NCBI GenBank assembly: GCA_020698575.1
Contig: CM036239.1
Coordinates: 46,589,763 to 46,653,762 of the forward strand
DNA from: Bostrychus sinensis
Taxonomy: Eukaryota; Chordata; Actinopteri; Gobiiformes; Eleotridae
Direction of reading: 5' to 3'
Length of the DNA: 64,000 nucleotides
In this document: positions 32,640 to 44,589 of the stretch, piece after piece
Position numbering within the stretch: the first letter of the stretch is position 1
How the letters are laid out: each line of letters starts with the position of its first letter
The notes under the pieces: model-generated
Databases searched by the model: none
Told to the model about the DNA's origin: nothing
What the model saw: only the letters and a program-made list of their open reading frames with translations
Position numbers and translations under genes: made by a program

Positions 32640-32826
32640 TTCTGCTCCAGCATGATGTTTACAGTAGACCGTCTTTGTTCATGACGAGGATGGATAGGAG
32701 CAGGAATGAGTCCATCAGAGGGACAGCTCATGTGAGATGTTTTGGAGATAAAGTCAGATTTTCCAGATTGAGATGGTTTGGACAGAGGAGGGATAGTGAA
32801 TATCTGCTGAGGTTAGAGCAGATTTA
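32640..32826 (+). pseudogene. RTE-type LINE C-terminal fragment
   Basis: Translation gives NESIRGTAHVRCFGDKV, then SRLRWFGQRRDSEYLLRLEQ: the same reverse-transcriptase tail as 17933-18228 and nearly identical over ESIRGTAHVRCF. The fragment ends where the MITE at 32832 begins, and no continuation is seen beyond that MITE. Confidence 0.7.
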
Positions 32827-32831
32827 CGGAT

Positions 32832-33144
32832 TAGGGCTGCAAGAAAACCATGCGATACGTCTTGAATGTTGAAATAACGATATGATAGACGATATTTAGA
32901 TTTCCTTAAGGTTGAGGCTTATACAAAGCTCTGGAGTTAAAACTTACTAAAGTCCAAAACCAGGGCTAAACCAAGACTAACCCAGGTCTAAATTTAGCTC
33001 AGAATTAGTACTTTTTTTGTCTGGCCATGATATAATTTAGGAGGACCATAACGTTATTGCTATACATTTAGTTCCTTCCAATACGGTTATTGTATTTGCT
33101 AATATTACGATAACGATACATTTGCAATATCTTGTTCAGCCCTA
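32832..33144. mobile_element. hAT-type MITE related to family F
   Basis: Ends tagggctgcaagaaaacc and caatatcttgttcagccct(a). Flanking ttacggat / ttatgtac match at only five of eight positions, so the TSD is doubtful. It contains the accagggctaaaccaagact type units seen elsewhere. Confidence 0.7.
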
Positions 33145-33152
33145 TTATGTAC

Positions 33153-33260
33153 ATATGTCTGTGAAGACTCTCAGTCATCCAGGCTAACTGAACCTCAACA
33201 AAAGGTTAAAAAAGAAGTCATCTGGATTTGTTTTTTTCACAGTAGAAGATGTTTCACTTC
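33153..33260. repeat. Dispersed repeat H, copy 1
   Basis: ctgtgaagactctcagtcat followed by ccagg, then caacaaaaggttaaaaaa and tcatctggatt. The same order is found at 44590-44702. Recognisable as a common fish interspersed repeat, class not determined. Confidence 0.6.
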
Positions 33261-34576
33261 TTAGTTTTGAGTTTTAGACCTGTTGTCTTGAGTCGTAATA
33301 TAATATTCCTGATCCTTTTCCATTCATTATTCATTGTGGTATTCAAATTTAAGCCTTTTCTTACCTAATCTGTATTATAGCTTCCAAACTGTACATGCAA
33401 AAAAACAAAAAAACACAAATGTCTTAATTATTGTTTTTTTTTTTTTTTTTTTTTTTTTTGGCTGTTTCTTTTTTTCATGATGATTTTGCAGGTTTTTACA
33501 CCAGATGCCCTTCCTTTTGCCTACCTTCTGGCTGGTGGGCAAACACTTGACCCATTGTGCAACTGTCAACCCAGTTATTGTTAAATTAATGCCATGAAAA
33601 ATTACATTAAATCAGTATATTCCATAATATAAGGTTAAGTCTTGTTTAAGGACCAACCCTTTTTAAATAGGTCATTTTTGCATAAATGTACAGAATATCA
33701 GATTGGAGGCTGCTAGAATGTTGTTGAATAGTCGTGGTTTCGAAAACATTTTGAACCAATTTTTGGCTAAAATGCAAGTATTTGTAAATGGACACAAGAT
33801 TCCATTGTTGTCTATACTGTGTGTTTTGCATAGGCATTTGTAATTGCATTCTTCTCCTACATTCCCTCAAATGAATGGCCATAATACAGTCATTAAATCT
33901 GCTAAATGCCTGTGTTATGCATGTAAAGCAGTGTTAATGTGTAATTCTGCTGTTGGCAGGGCTCCACCCGATCCATCCTGGTGCACTCACAAACAGCTCA
34001 TCCTCAAGGTTAGATCCATCATTAGAGCAGCCTCCTCTTCCCCTCACATCACAGACAGAACAGTGCCATCTGTTGACAGGTGGAGATAGTGCAGCTGTGG
34101 GGTGGTTTATCAGCCCAGCTTCAGCTGCTGGACTTTAGGCTTAGACTGGAATCTACTTCTTATATAAATTATGACATTATGTATAATCACCACTATAAAA
34201 TGCATACAGTACAGTGTGATAGCTTTGATAGTTACAGACTGATGTGAGCAAATGTCAGTGTAGCTCAGTAGGTTAGGTTTGATGTGGCTCATTTTATTAT
34301 ATGTACTGTATTTGTTTTTGTTTTTTTGTTTTTTTCCTTTATTACTGATTTGTTTGCAGGCAAATGCAATCATCACTGCCAACAAGACAGAAGAATTTAC
34401 CATAATCTCTATTTAGTTTTGAAGTTTCAAATATATGTATCATGCAACATGTAATTTATAAAATAATTACGTGCACAGACAGTGGCTGAACTTTGGTGGA
34501 TCAGGACCTTATTTGGGTGCACAAATAAACTTAATATGTAATAATAAAAACATAAACATGAACATAAAAACATAAT
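33261..34576. other. Non-coding stretch with a long T-tract and a box A-like site
   Basis: A 26-base T-run sits at 33434-33459. At 34261-34272 the plus strand reads TAGCTCAGTAGG, a perfect Pol III box A. The ggttagg that follows also resembles the minisatellite unit at 58 kb. No box B and no cloverleaf, hence not a tRNA gene. Confidence 0.5.
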
Positions 34577-34960
34577 ATGGAGGAGATTTATAAAAAGGCC
34601 AATAAGAGATTGTTTATGATCAGAAAACTTGGAGGCTTTAGAGTCAGTCCACATGTTCTTGAGAGAGTCTATGTCAGCCTGATTGAAAGTGTTTTAGTTT
34701 TCAGTATCACTGTCTGGTTTGTTTTTTTGACTGTGGCTAATAAGAACAAGCTGAACAGGATTGTTGTTGTGGGGAAGATCATTGATCAAGACCAAAAACA
34801 ATTGGACCTATTTTACCGGACTGCCATGTTCAGAAGAGTCCATCTTCAGCGACACTGAACATCTTTTGTTTAAAGAATTTAGTTTATTGCCTTCAGGACG
34901 ACACTACAGAATGCCTCTAGCAACTAAAAAAGTCTGCAGTTTACTAAACAAGCACATGTG
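34577..34960 (+). pseudogene. L2-type LINE reverse-transcriptase C-terminus
   Basis: The open frame from 34577 shows IYKKANKRLFMIRKL, then VYVSLIESVLVFSITVWF and NKNKLNRIV, the characteristic C-terminal order of L2-clade reverse transcriptases. After a stop at 34857 the continuation (FKEFSLLPSGRHYRMPLA) is in another frame, so a frameshift separates the two. The catalytic YADD region upstream is missing. The fragment is a 5'-truncated, inactive insertion. Confidence 0.85.
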
Positions 34961-37900
34961 AAAAGGTAGACAGCACATTTTTAAATTTCTAAATGTTTTC
35001 TTGTTCGTTTTGCTCTGGCTTTTTATTATCAACTTACTGGTATTATGTATATCTGTATATTTGTGATTATGTTTTATATTTACTATATTGTATTTGTGTG
35101 ACTGTGATGATGAACCAACAAATTTCCACCAAGTAGACTAGAAAGTTAAAGGTTAAAGTGGGTCAGAGGGAGGATCGTTTCAGCTTATTTGAAACCTAAA
35201 TTTTGTTTAAATTTAACCACTGTGGAAAATCCCTGATATGCATGCAGAAATTCAGTTCTGTAAAAAAAAATAAAAATGGAATGACGCAGGGACGTGTTAA
35301 ACCCATGAAGAAAGAGGGAGGTGCAGAAAGGCGCCGTCTGAACTCAGTGATCAGAAAACTGTCCTGCCTCCTCTGACCTTTACAAAGCTGTCTCTTTACA
35401 AATTTACCCTTCTTTTTGCAGAACTTTGGCTTACAGAAGGATTTCTAAATGTTCCAGTGACTACAGCAGAATAAAACTGCTGTTATTTGGTACTGCCTTT
35501 GTCGCTGCAATTTTACTTTTGCAGTGAGCCTATCCATATTCCTTGTAACACTGAATGTTAACATGCAAAATAGATGAGGGCTCTCTCCGCTGCTTGTTCT
35601 TGTTTCCTTGCATTTTACTCAAAGACATACATTTGAGAGTGAATCCTGACTCAGTCTTCGGCCCCACTGCTCTCTCCATGTTGCGTGTGTCAGCAGAATA
35701 CTCACCGCTGTAGTTTAAAGATTTTGGCAGCAGGCTCCAGCTCTGTTTCCAGCCTGATAATGGCCGCTGAGTGGCTTTGGCTCAAGGCTCACACCGCTAT
35801 TTTATACAGCCGTTGTTTTTGAGGGGTTTTCTGGGACATTAGTGGTAATCCAATTGGTATGACAAGCACAAATACAAACCATACAACAAAATATATCTTG
35901 GTTTAAAAGATGTCTCAATTTCAGTATTCATTTATTAAATGATTCTCTTTTTTTAGTGCTGTGTGAAGTTTAGAGGTGGTGAGCAGCCTTATACCATCGC
36001 TATAATGTTACTCAGAGCTCTGAGGACAGGAAGTGCAAGCAGTTACTGGCTAGGTTTTCTGATGCATTATGGGCTGTATCTTGATGAAATGACGGAAATT
36101 ATGTATGGATGGATTTGAGGAAAACCGTTCAGTGTTTCCCATAAGTTCATCCTACCAACCTGTTTTACCCCACAGATATTTTTTTTTTTTCTGTTTAGTC
36201 ATCATTAGAGATGTGTTAACTCTCATTTGAGGTAAAAAAAAAAGTTTGTTGTTGTTTGTTGTAATTTATATATATATATTTTTTAAATTGCATATCATTT
36301 GCATTTTATGCACCTGACTTTCTTCAATATAAAAAAGTGCATTCTTTATCTCAGTCCACAATAACACAAACAAAGCTCCTCCACCATGCTTTATTCTGGT
36401 GTAAATTAGCTTTAAAAAAAAACTTAAAGGAAACTTTATTTTTGATGCATTTTTATTGTTATAGAATAATCCCAATAAATCCACCAAAAATCATGTAAAG
36501 TTGATTTTTTTTTACAATAACAGTTTGTCGTTTATTACAATTTAAATAAAACTATTGCTTTAAGTATTATTTTTAATCAGTAATGAGGCTAAATCAGTAT
36601 AAAACTTATATATCGGCTGCAGTCAGTGGACCCATTCATAGGTCTTCATCTGGACTTTCTTATCTGAAATCCTGTAGACAGTTTGTCTGAACAGGCTGCA
36701 TGTGTTTTGTTGCTTATGTCTCCTGTAGGGGGCACTCTAATAGTATGGTTTTTGAGGCCAGGACTGTCCAGTCTGTGCAGGACCAGAGCAGGACCTGGGG
36801 GACTTCTGACATGCTCCTGGCTCAGTTCAGACTCTGTCAGTACTTTATTTTTTTAGTGATTCTTATAAATATTTTTACTTTAAAGAAGAGTTTTCTGCCT
36901 CAGTCAGAGTGAGGTCTGTATGATGACCACAGGATCCTCTCTGCTGTGTGGGGACAGTGTGCTCCTGAGAGCCTCGGTAAACCTGGACAAACTTAAAAAC
37001 ACAGTGAGCCCCTGACCTTCTTCTAGTGAGCGGCATCACAAACAATGATGTTTTGTAAAAGAAAAAGAAAAAAATGCATAGGCGAAAATAGCAACTTTAG
37101 GGTCTTTAGTGACCCTGATACGATTCTGTTTATAAAATTCTCAAATGACATCAGAAACCAAAAACAACTTATTGATGTTATAGACAACAAGCAGCTCAAC
37201 AAAGTCATGAAAAATCAGAGCGATAAAATAAAGCATCTCTGACATATGATGAAAATATAAGCCAGGGGTCAGGTCGGATGAGGGTTAATTGATTTTGCAT
37301 ACAGCCACATTCTACATATATGTGTAGAAGATGAAGAATGACAAAATAAAATAAACAAATAAATCTTTAAATAAATGTAAAAATAAATACATAAATAATT
37401 AATTGAATGTGTTATTAACTAATAAAAAATAATTACATCATTTAAAAAATAATAAAAATAATTTTCTGTTAAAACATATATAATTATTTCACAATTTGAA
37501 TAAAAATATAATAATTATTTCCTTAATTTTGGCACTATTCAGACTGGATTTAATTTGAATGATTTTAGTCTGCAAGCACTCAAAGAAGAGCGCTCCTGAA
37601 GGTTATTGTAGGGAGAAAATTTAATATTTTTGGCTTCTTTGCTTCACTTTAATGTCATTTATTACTGTTCTGTGGTGATACATTTGTTTTTAAAAGCAGC
37701 ATTCTGTTGTTGTGTAGGTGTTTGTTTGGCACTGGGACAGGAAAAAAAAATTAAGTAGATTTATTTCATTATAAGCAAGGTCAGCAAGTCAATTGTTCTC
37801 ATTCTATGCCCTTAAACTATATATGTGATCTGGGAGGAGAGAAAGGCTAACATAGAAGAGTTGTGCGGAAACCCACTGAGAGACATGGACAAAGTGGAGG

Positions 37901-38326
37901 CCAATGCCATAAAAAGTGCAAGTTCAAAAAGTTGGTGTTAGCGAATCCTCTCTGGGAGCAGACCTCCAGCACTCATAGTTCTAAAGCTACAGTGGTCCAG
38001 CCGCTGCAGAATAAGACTCGTATTGTCTGACAGTGGGAGCTCAAAAACTCAGGCAGAATAATCACTTTGAGCCTCCAGAGTGGGATTTCTTTGGCTCTGG
38101 TGGGACGGTGAGCTGCAGAACTGTAGTGTGTGGAGGTGAAACTGGATCAGCAGCCGCCCTGTGGTTTTGGGATAGGAGTCTGGGAAAAGGTGTCGGTCTG
38201 ATCGGTCCAGAGCCAAGCAAACTGATACAAGCTCCGTGTGGTCTAAAGACAGACTTGGACAAACCACGAGGTACTATTAAAATAAACTGCAGTATGCCAG
38301 GGTTATTGTATGTGAGACTTGGGGGG
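34961..38326. other. Non-coding stretch, mostly without recognised repeats
   Basis: AT-rich low complexity at 36240-36290 and 37340-37520. A CTCF-like CCTGTAGGGGGCAC is at 36722-36735. Open frames of up to 130 codons at 38033-38454 overlap on both strands and a poly-A run, and carry no domain. Confidence 0.4.
36722..36735 (+). promoter_or_regulatory. CTCF-like core motif
   Basis: CCTGTAGGGGGCAC fits the CTCF core with one mismatch (T for A at the third base). Outside recognised repeats. Confidence 0.4.
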
Positions 38327-38344
38327 GAAAAAAAAAAAAAAAAA
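38327..38344. repeat. Poly-A tract
   Basis: Eighteen-base A-run following a short G-run. Confidence 0.85.
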
Positions 38345-39665
38345 GAGCCAGTGCTGGGTTGGTTGCTGAGAAACTGCATTATGTAAGTTGGGGTCAGTTG
38401 CCGGCGCTGTATAACTGTTGGTGGGAGAGAGGCTAAGAGACACAATCTGTCCACTGTCAGTGAACAAATGAAAAAACAGAGAGAATTAATAGCAGCATGA
38501 ATTGTTTTTAATCAAACAAAAATATATGCATGTAACATTTTCCTTTGCACAGCTATATTTCAGTATTGCACTGGTTACACATGAACTGCTTTAGTGGACA
38601 ATCCCAGCGTTGAGGAGACAAGGAGGCCATTTTATCAGCTACATTTTGCAAGTTTTCTCTCACCATGAACATGCATTCATTCTACTTCTTGAATGAATGA
38701 ATGAATGATTTTATTTGGTAGTTCCCATTGAAAACATGTACATTACTGTATTTCTCAAACTTTGTAAGTCTCAACTGAAGCATCTCAGAATCAACCAATA
38801 TAAATGTATTTATTTATTCATTGTCCATGTCTATTTCATTCATCATTGCACAATACATATACATTTAAAGGTTGTTGTTTTTTTTTTTGTTTTTTTTTTT
38901 TTTACATTGGAACAGAAGATTAATCTTGTATAGCCTGCTCCTTTTACTGGACAAAATGTACTTAAATATTTTACAATATACTAATTTCTTACATTTCTTT
39001 GACTTAATTTGTTTTTTACATAGCATGCCAATATTTTTTCTTTATAATTTTTTGTGTGTGTTTTTCAGTGGCCAAAGACTTCCATAATTTGACTCCATAC
39101 ACTTCTGTTTGTGTGCATATGCAGTTTTAAAATGATATTTTCACCTATGGTCATCATCTGCTGAAACAAGAGTAAATAAGGTTTGTACAGCTTTGGGTAA
39201 AACTCTCTGTATAGCTTTCCATATACCCAGTAAAATCTTTAAATCAACTAAATCCTTCAACCTAAGCTGTCCAGACAAACTGCTTTTTTGTTCCTGGGAT
39301 ACGTGTTACCCCAGATGTCTCTGCAGTAACCATATGTCCAAATACCAAATATGTCACAAACAAATCATACAGTTCATGTTCTCAGAGTTCATTTTCGCTC
39401 AACACTTCCTTAATAATTACTAGTTATTTTACATTTCATTAAAAAAAACAACTCATCATTAAGACCATTCCATGCTGTTACAATGCTAAAACAGAAAGAC
39501 ATCTTTGCTTAACATTGATTCTGCTACATAGACCTCCCAGATTATAAAGTCCATCTCTTAGTTTGTTAAAGCATTGAAAGCCCAAAGGAAGGCTCCTTTT
39601 CACGGCACAAAACTAAATTTCCAACATTTTTAATTGCACAGTGTCTAATGTTCTGCTTCTAAGCA
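38345..39665. other. Non-coding stretch with simple repeats
   Basis: (GAAT)n at 38691-38708 and T-runs at 38877-38903. No gene supported. Confidence 0.5.
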
Positions 39666-39837
39666 GCAGTGGGTATTGGAGTTTATCCCAGTAACTATGG
39701 GCCTTGGGCGGGGAACACCCTGGACAGTTGGTCACAGAACTACCAGAGAAATGCACACACAGACAACCATTCACTCTCACATTCATTCACTAGGGGCAAT
39801 TTAGAATTACCAGTTCACCTAACATATGTATGTCCTA
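39666..39837 (-). mobile_element. SINE 3'-body fragment
   Basis: It matches the complete SINE at 30900-31070 in the same orientation: tatcccagtaacta, gggcggggaacaccctggac, cactctcacattcattcact and caccta-ca-atg-atgtc. The tRNA head and (GAAT) tail are missing. Confidence 0.75.
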
Positions 39838-39921
39838 GTGAAAAAGCATTAATTAGAAACAAGATCTTTCACATTCATTCATTTCTGGAAGTGAAATGGG
39901 TTCAGGATGTCCTTTCTATTC

Positions 39922-40764
39922 TAGGGATGTAACGATATCTCACAGTACGATATTATCATGATATTAACCTCACAATACGATATTTATTGCGATATTGTGG
40001 AGAGGCTCACAGTATTGTGGAAATTTTTACGATAACATGTATTATATAAAAATGCCCTGCCAAGCCCTCGGTGCAATAATTATTGTCATATTTCATGTTT
40101 TATCTGATCTAAAAAGTGACAGATAACTAAGTTTTCATCTGGATCACATTAGTTTGGTCTAACAACAAAAAAGATTTAAAAACAGCAGCTCAAACAGGTG
40201 CCATGAGGAATGCCCATATAAGGAACTTAGCCTTCTTATACGTCAATGGACATGAGGCCCTCATGTAAACAAAGAGCAGTCTCTCAGACGTCACTGATCT
40301 GGGGTCAGCACAGGGGCAAGTGTTCACTGTTTGCTTTTATCCACAAACTCCTGCTCACAGCCTTCCTCTGCTGGACACTAGAGTTAAATTATAGTTTTCA
40401 GCGCGAGTCCATTCCAAGCCTTTCCGTGCGTATGAACGTAAAAAGTTTATTTAGTAACTATTAGTGTAATAGTTTACTAACCTTTTGAATCCTCCGCTAC
40501 AGAAAACAACCGTGGGTCTTGATATTTGCTGATTTATCTTGCTAAACCAACTGAAAACACTTGGGTCCCCCTGTATGTTGGAGGCTATGCACACGCTCAA
40601 GAGCAAAGGATCATGGTCTATGTAGTTCACAGCTTTTTTATCAGGCCGCTGCAACAAAACTATGTATTTTCGCTTGGGGAGAATACTTTTTGATACCGTA
40701 ACGAGACCACAACGATATCGAGAGACTTTTGCTATCACGATATTGTGATTCTGTTTCATCCCTA
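39922..40764 (+). mobile_element. hAT-type MITE, family G copy 1
   Basis: Perfect 8-bp TSD ttctattc (39914-39921 and 40765-40772). Ends tagggatgtaacgatatc and cgatattgtgattctgtttc, then atcccta, are inverted. A diverged copy lies at 49917-50340. The right flank continues as a short (TTCTA)n run, so slippage could mimic part of the TSD. No coding capacity recognised. Confidence 0.85.
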
Positions 40765-40785
40765 TTCTATTCTATTCTATTCTGT
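40765..40785. repeat. (TTCTA)n microsatellite
   Basis: About four ttcta units immediately right of the family G MITE. They may derive from its target-site duplication. Confidence 0.8.
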
Positions 40786-40832
40786 ATTTTGGCTCTTCCA
40801 TCTGGAAATACAACTCCTGGAGACAAGACTAA

Positions 40833-41518
40833 AGGCCTCGATACACCAAGGCGACTCCCAGACTGCCACCGAAAAGACGGAGCGACAGCTCGTCTCTTCT
40901 CATCTCCTCTCGTTCCCTCCCGTTTCCTCACATCGCATGACCTTTGTCCCTCTTCATACACCGAAGCGACAACCGACCTAAAGACCGTGTCTTGCGCATG
41001 CGCGTGATGTAATTACCCCCCAAAGCGGCAGATGGCGCTAGCCAGTGAACAAAGATCAACAGAAGTGACACAATGTTTGCGGAGTACATATGTATGTAGC
41101 GTGCCTTGGTCTGCCACTGTTCTCAGCTTGTTTGAACATTTGAGAAGCGTGATAATGGCCGGTTTGGACATTGTTTTGTGTGGATTAGGTGCCGCTGCTC
41201 TGTTACTTGAAGAAGATAACTTTCCGCACAGAATTGCGAAGAATGCAAAAATGGCGACAGTACGCTGCCACAGCGGTTTTCACCGCTCTTCACTCCGTCA
41301 CTTCCGCTAAAATTCCCATGAGCTGATTGGCGCGGCAGCTGTAGTGCTAGGCCTATCAGAGCGCTTCGTGCCAAAGACCAAAACTAGTCAGACGGCCTCC
41401 GTCCTGGAGCGATGGGGGCAGACGGCGCATACATATCAAAAGGACGGAAATGAGCGATGTGGAAGAACCGTAAAGACGACTTCAGATGGGCGAACGTTGC
41501 CTTGGTGTATGGAGGCCT
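40833..41518 (+). mobile_element. PIF/Harbinger-type MITE
   Basis: Ends aggcctcgatacaccaaggc and ccttggtgtatggaggcct are inverted repeats. TAA lies immediately outside both ends (40830-40832 and 41519-41521), the 3-bp duplication typical of PIF/Harbinger. GC- and CpG-rich relative to its surroundings. A short frame from 41155 (MAGLDIVLCGLGAAALLLEE) is acidic and leucine-rich, like the starts of some Harbinger transposases, but stops at 41310. Non-autonomous. Confidence 0.82.
41155..41310 (+). pseudogene. Possible Harbinger transposase start remnant
   Basis: Fifty-one codons beginning MAGLDIVLCGLGAAALLLEED inside the Harbinger MITE. The leucine-rich start followed by acidic residues is reminiscent of fish Harbinger transposases; the DDE domain is absent. 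An in-frame upstream start exists at 41032. Confidence 0.35.
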
Positions 41519-41521
41519 TAA

Positions 41522-42012
41522 GGCCAGGTTTGCTCATGATAGTATTTTAGTGTCACATTCACTCAGTACTTCCACTGCTATTATCTCCTATACATTTCCT
41601 TTACCTGTGTACCCTGTCTCCAGTCGGGACACATGTCAGAGCCTGCGGGTGTTTCCTGTTCACACACGTTGTTCACAAACTCATGTCTATCAGTCGCCGC
41701 CAATGAAGACCCTGAAGGCAAACGCGTTAGCTGCTCTTTGTACAGGATAATCCACGTCACAGACCCCCGGCCCCTCACCCTTCACTCCTCACCTGCTTCA
41801 GATCTGATATTTATGAGCTCACCTCCTCTCACTGTACACAGGCAGAAGAGAAAAGGGGCTTTGTTCAGACTCTGTGCATCCACTGTCCCACAGGAAACCC
41901 ACTCATTTTTGTCCTTAATGCATACACAACCACTTCATACCAAAAAATGACATTTAAATATTCTACAGTGAGATTAAAAAGACACACAAGAAGATGTATG
42001 GAAGCAAAGAGT
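41522..42012. other. Non-coding stretch
   Basis: No gene or repeat recognised; overlapping short frames only. Confidence 0.45.
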
Positions 42013-42041
42013 CTTTTTTTTTTTTTTTTTTTTTTTTTTTT
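42013..42041. repeat. Poly-T tract (29 bases)
   Basis: Uninterrupted T-run. The following ~250 bp (42045-42300) repeat aaaattcaa/ttcagtg-type words and may belong to an AT-rich MITE. Confidence 0.85.
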
Positions 42042-42299
42042 GTCTCTGAATTTTTGTCGTGATCAAAATTTCAGAATAAAAAATGTGCCTTTTAAAAATT
42101 CAATGCCTAAAGTCCTCAAATTCAATTGCAAATGGGGCATCACATTTTTAAAAGGCAATATTTTTTATGCTGACATTTTGATTACTGAAACAAACAGTAA
42201 AAATGAGATTAGATTAGATTTCAGTGACTGGAATTCAGACAAAAAATGCAGACTCTTCAGTGTTAAAAATTCAGTGGTAGAAATTCAAAGCATTTAAAA

Positions 42300-42886
42300 T
42301 TCAAATCTCATGAAACAAGTTTGCTTTCATAAAGATGCTGCATTCACAATTGGTTTGATGTTCTGCTCAACAGTTAGAAAAAAGAAGGGCTGCCAGAATT
42401 TATTTTTTACAAAATGTATTTTAAAAAAAATCAAAAATATTGTGTGTGATCTATTTTTTTTACAAGATATTTTTCAGTAAATACCAAAATGTCTATACTG
42501 CCTTTTTGACATTGAGTATCAGTATTGCTTTATACAATATCACAATAGATCAATATTTTGTTATACTCCTACTGATACTACAAAAATTACAACTATTGCT
42601 ACCGCTACTACTACAAGTGCAACTATTGCTTCTTATGGTTTGCAGTTAAAAATATTGAGACAGATAACGTCCCAAGTAAAAGCATCCTTCCTGACATACC
42701 AACCTTGTAAAATGAAATGCATCAAATTACCATGTAGCAACAACAGAGCAGTAATTTGATTTGTAATTATAGCTTTTAAGTCTGATATTTCTGTCAACAT
42801 TTCAGAGTAGGAATTCTGCCAAACAAAAGATTCTCATTGCATTTTGCAGAATATGGCTGAACAAGTTGAACACATTAATCATTGTT
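42300..42886. other. Non-coding stretch
   Basis: Imperfect (TAC)n-like section near 42570-42630. No gene. Confidence 0.5.
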
Positions 42887-43369
42887 ATAAAGGGGCTATA
42901 TTACGCTTTTATTCTTATTTCTAAACCATATCTCGGTCTCCTGCAGCACATTTTACAGCCTTTAAAAAACATATCTGATTAAAAAAGATATTTTTTTAAT
43001 GAAATACTCTATTGGTGCCGTAAATAAACAGGTGAAGAGACCAGCAGATGGCAGCAGAGTGTTGCGGTCTCTTCAACATAATTAAAAGAAAGAAAAAAGC
43101 AGTTAACTTCCTTAAAAGTTTTGTATGATGCAATTTTACTGCAACTGAATAAAGTGTCTGAGGAATCAAGGAAAAAAAGAGCTGTACACCATTTTGTGGA
43201 TAACTGAATGAGAGCAGACTCGATGTAGAGGGCTTTTTGATTGGTCGGTGCTTCCTGGAGCGGGCGGGGCTTCATGGGAGAGACGGGGATATGTTTTTGA
43301 CAAAGGAGAAACATTATAACGTGGTAGAAAGCTCAGAAAAGTTGCTTTTGCAGAATATAGCCCTTTTAA
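42887..43369 (-). mobile_element. TTAA MITE family A, near-complete inverted copy
   Basis: Left end aaggggctatattacgc and right end gcagaatatagcccttt, with TTAA at 43366-43369. The left flank TATAA is probably a mutated TTAA. Relative to 5634-6164 it lies in the opposite orientation (gaccagcagatggcagcaga here). It holds a CTCF-like core at 43041-43054. Confidence 0.78.
43041..43054 (+). promoter_or_regulatory. CTCF-like core motif in MITE family A
   Basis: CCAGCAGATGGCAG fits CCASYAGRKGGCAS at all positions. Confidence 0.5.
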
Positions 43370-44270
43370 GAAGCATATCAATCATTTAAGCCCCTTTATT
43401 TTCCAGTTGCTGCATGTGGCCAGATAGGACAAACTGAGCACTGCCAGAGATGAACCACCCTCATCTTTCTAACAAGTTTAAAGACAAGAACAGCTGGAAT
43501 GGTTGATAGTGCACTAAGTGACAGATCTTAAATAGATTTTTAATTGCCAAACTGTCACACTGAAGTTTTCATCATTTATCTTATAGTCCATTAATAAAAT
43601 AAGGTCCATTTCATTTTTTCCCTCTATTTCTAGGGAGAAGAAACTTAACTTGTATACATCCTAAAAATACATAAAATTTGATTTGTCGCTGTACACTTAA
43701 ACTTAAATATAAAGAAATCTCTCCATGACAGTGACCTAAAGCACCTCCAGTTTTCCTCTCTCGCATCTGCTTCTAACCCCTGTCCCTCCAGCAGCAGATG
43801 GTGTGGCTCTCACTTCGTTTGGGCTCCTGTCGCCTCTCACTGGGGATGCTCACGCTCACCGCTCCAGAGGAAATCCTGCCTTAGAGCTCGTATCCATCCA
43901 TTACTGCCTCATAAACCCAATACTCGGTGAGTCACGCAGACACGGACGCCGTTAATCAGAGCTGTTTGAGGAGAAAACCCTGGGCTCCTTGTAAAATTGC
44001 TACCTTCTGAGAGTGTGTTGCGATGTGTTGTGTGGTTAAACACAGGTATTAGCCGAGCCGAGCGTAGCATTAAGGCGTCGATGACACTTTGATTAGTGTC
44101 TGAGGCAGTAACAGTGTAAATGGATGGTGTGGTTTTACGAGGTGTTTGTTTCTCTTTTGGCAGTGAGTCATTGAAGTTTGTGAGGTGCTCTCTGTCAAAT
44201 GATGTTTGCGGTTTAAAACATATGCATTTTTCAAGTTAGGGGCCATCTGAATTTCAATGGCGGCAGTTTA
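43370..44270. other. Non-repetitive stretch with candidate regulatory island
   Basis: Segment 43740-43980 is GC-balanced and apparently unique, with ctcataaaccc, ggtgagtcacg and cgttaatcag. No exon supported. Confidence 0.4.
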
Positions 44271-44580
44271 GTCCTGGTTCAGACAAAGCATAGTTAGACC
44301 TGGTTTGACCTGGTTGGCTTAGACTTGGTTTAGACCTAGTTTAGTGTTGGTTTAGACCTTGTTTGTAGCGGTTTTAGTGCTGGTTTGGACATGGCTTAGC
44401 CCTGTTTTAGTCCTGATTTAGTCTTAGTTTTGTTCTGTTTTAGGCACGGTTTAGTCTATGTTTAGTTCTGGTTTGACTTGGTTTATTCCTGGTTTAGTTC
44501 TGGTTTTAGATCTGGTTTAGTCCCTGTTTTGTCTTTCTTTAGTGCACAGGGTTAGTCCTGATTTAGTTTTATTTTAGTCT
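44271..44580 (-). repeat. Longest accaggactaaa-type array, inverted
   Basis: About 25 diverged ~12-bp units read as ggtttagtcctg/gatttagtcttag on this strand. Flanked downstream by repeat H copy 2 and, at 44770-44808, by a hAT-like end (ggttgggaaacactgg). Confidence 0.75.
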
Positions 44581-44589
44581 TAGGTACTA

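Noticed and set aside
33434..33459. Retrotransposon poly-A tail on the minus strand
   Set aside because: No adjacent LINE or SINE body or target duplication could be recognised; kept as a simple T-run.
34261..34290. tRNA gene
   Set aside because: Box A is perfect, but there is no box B at the right distance, no anticodon stem and no cloverleaf.
38062..38454. 130-codon minus-strand open frame with a phenylalanine run
   Set aside because: It crosses a poly-A/T tract and mirrors a plus-strand frame; composition is low-complexity.
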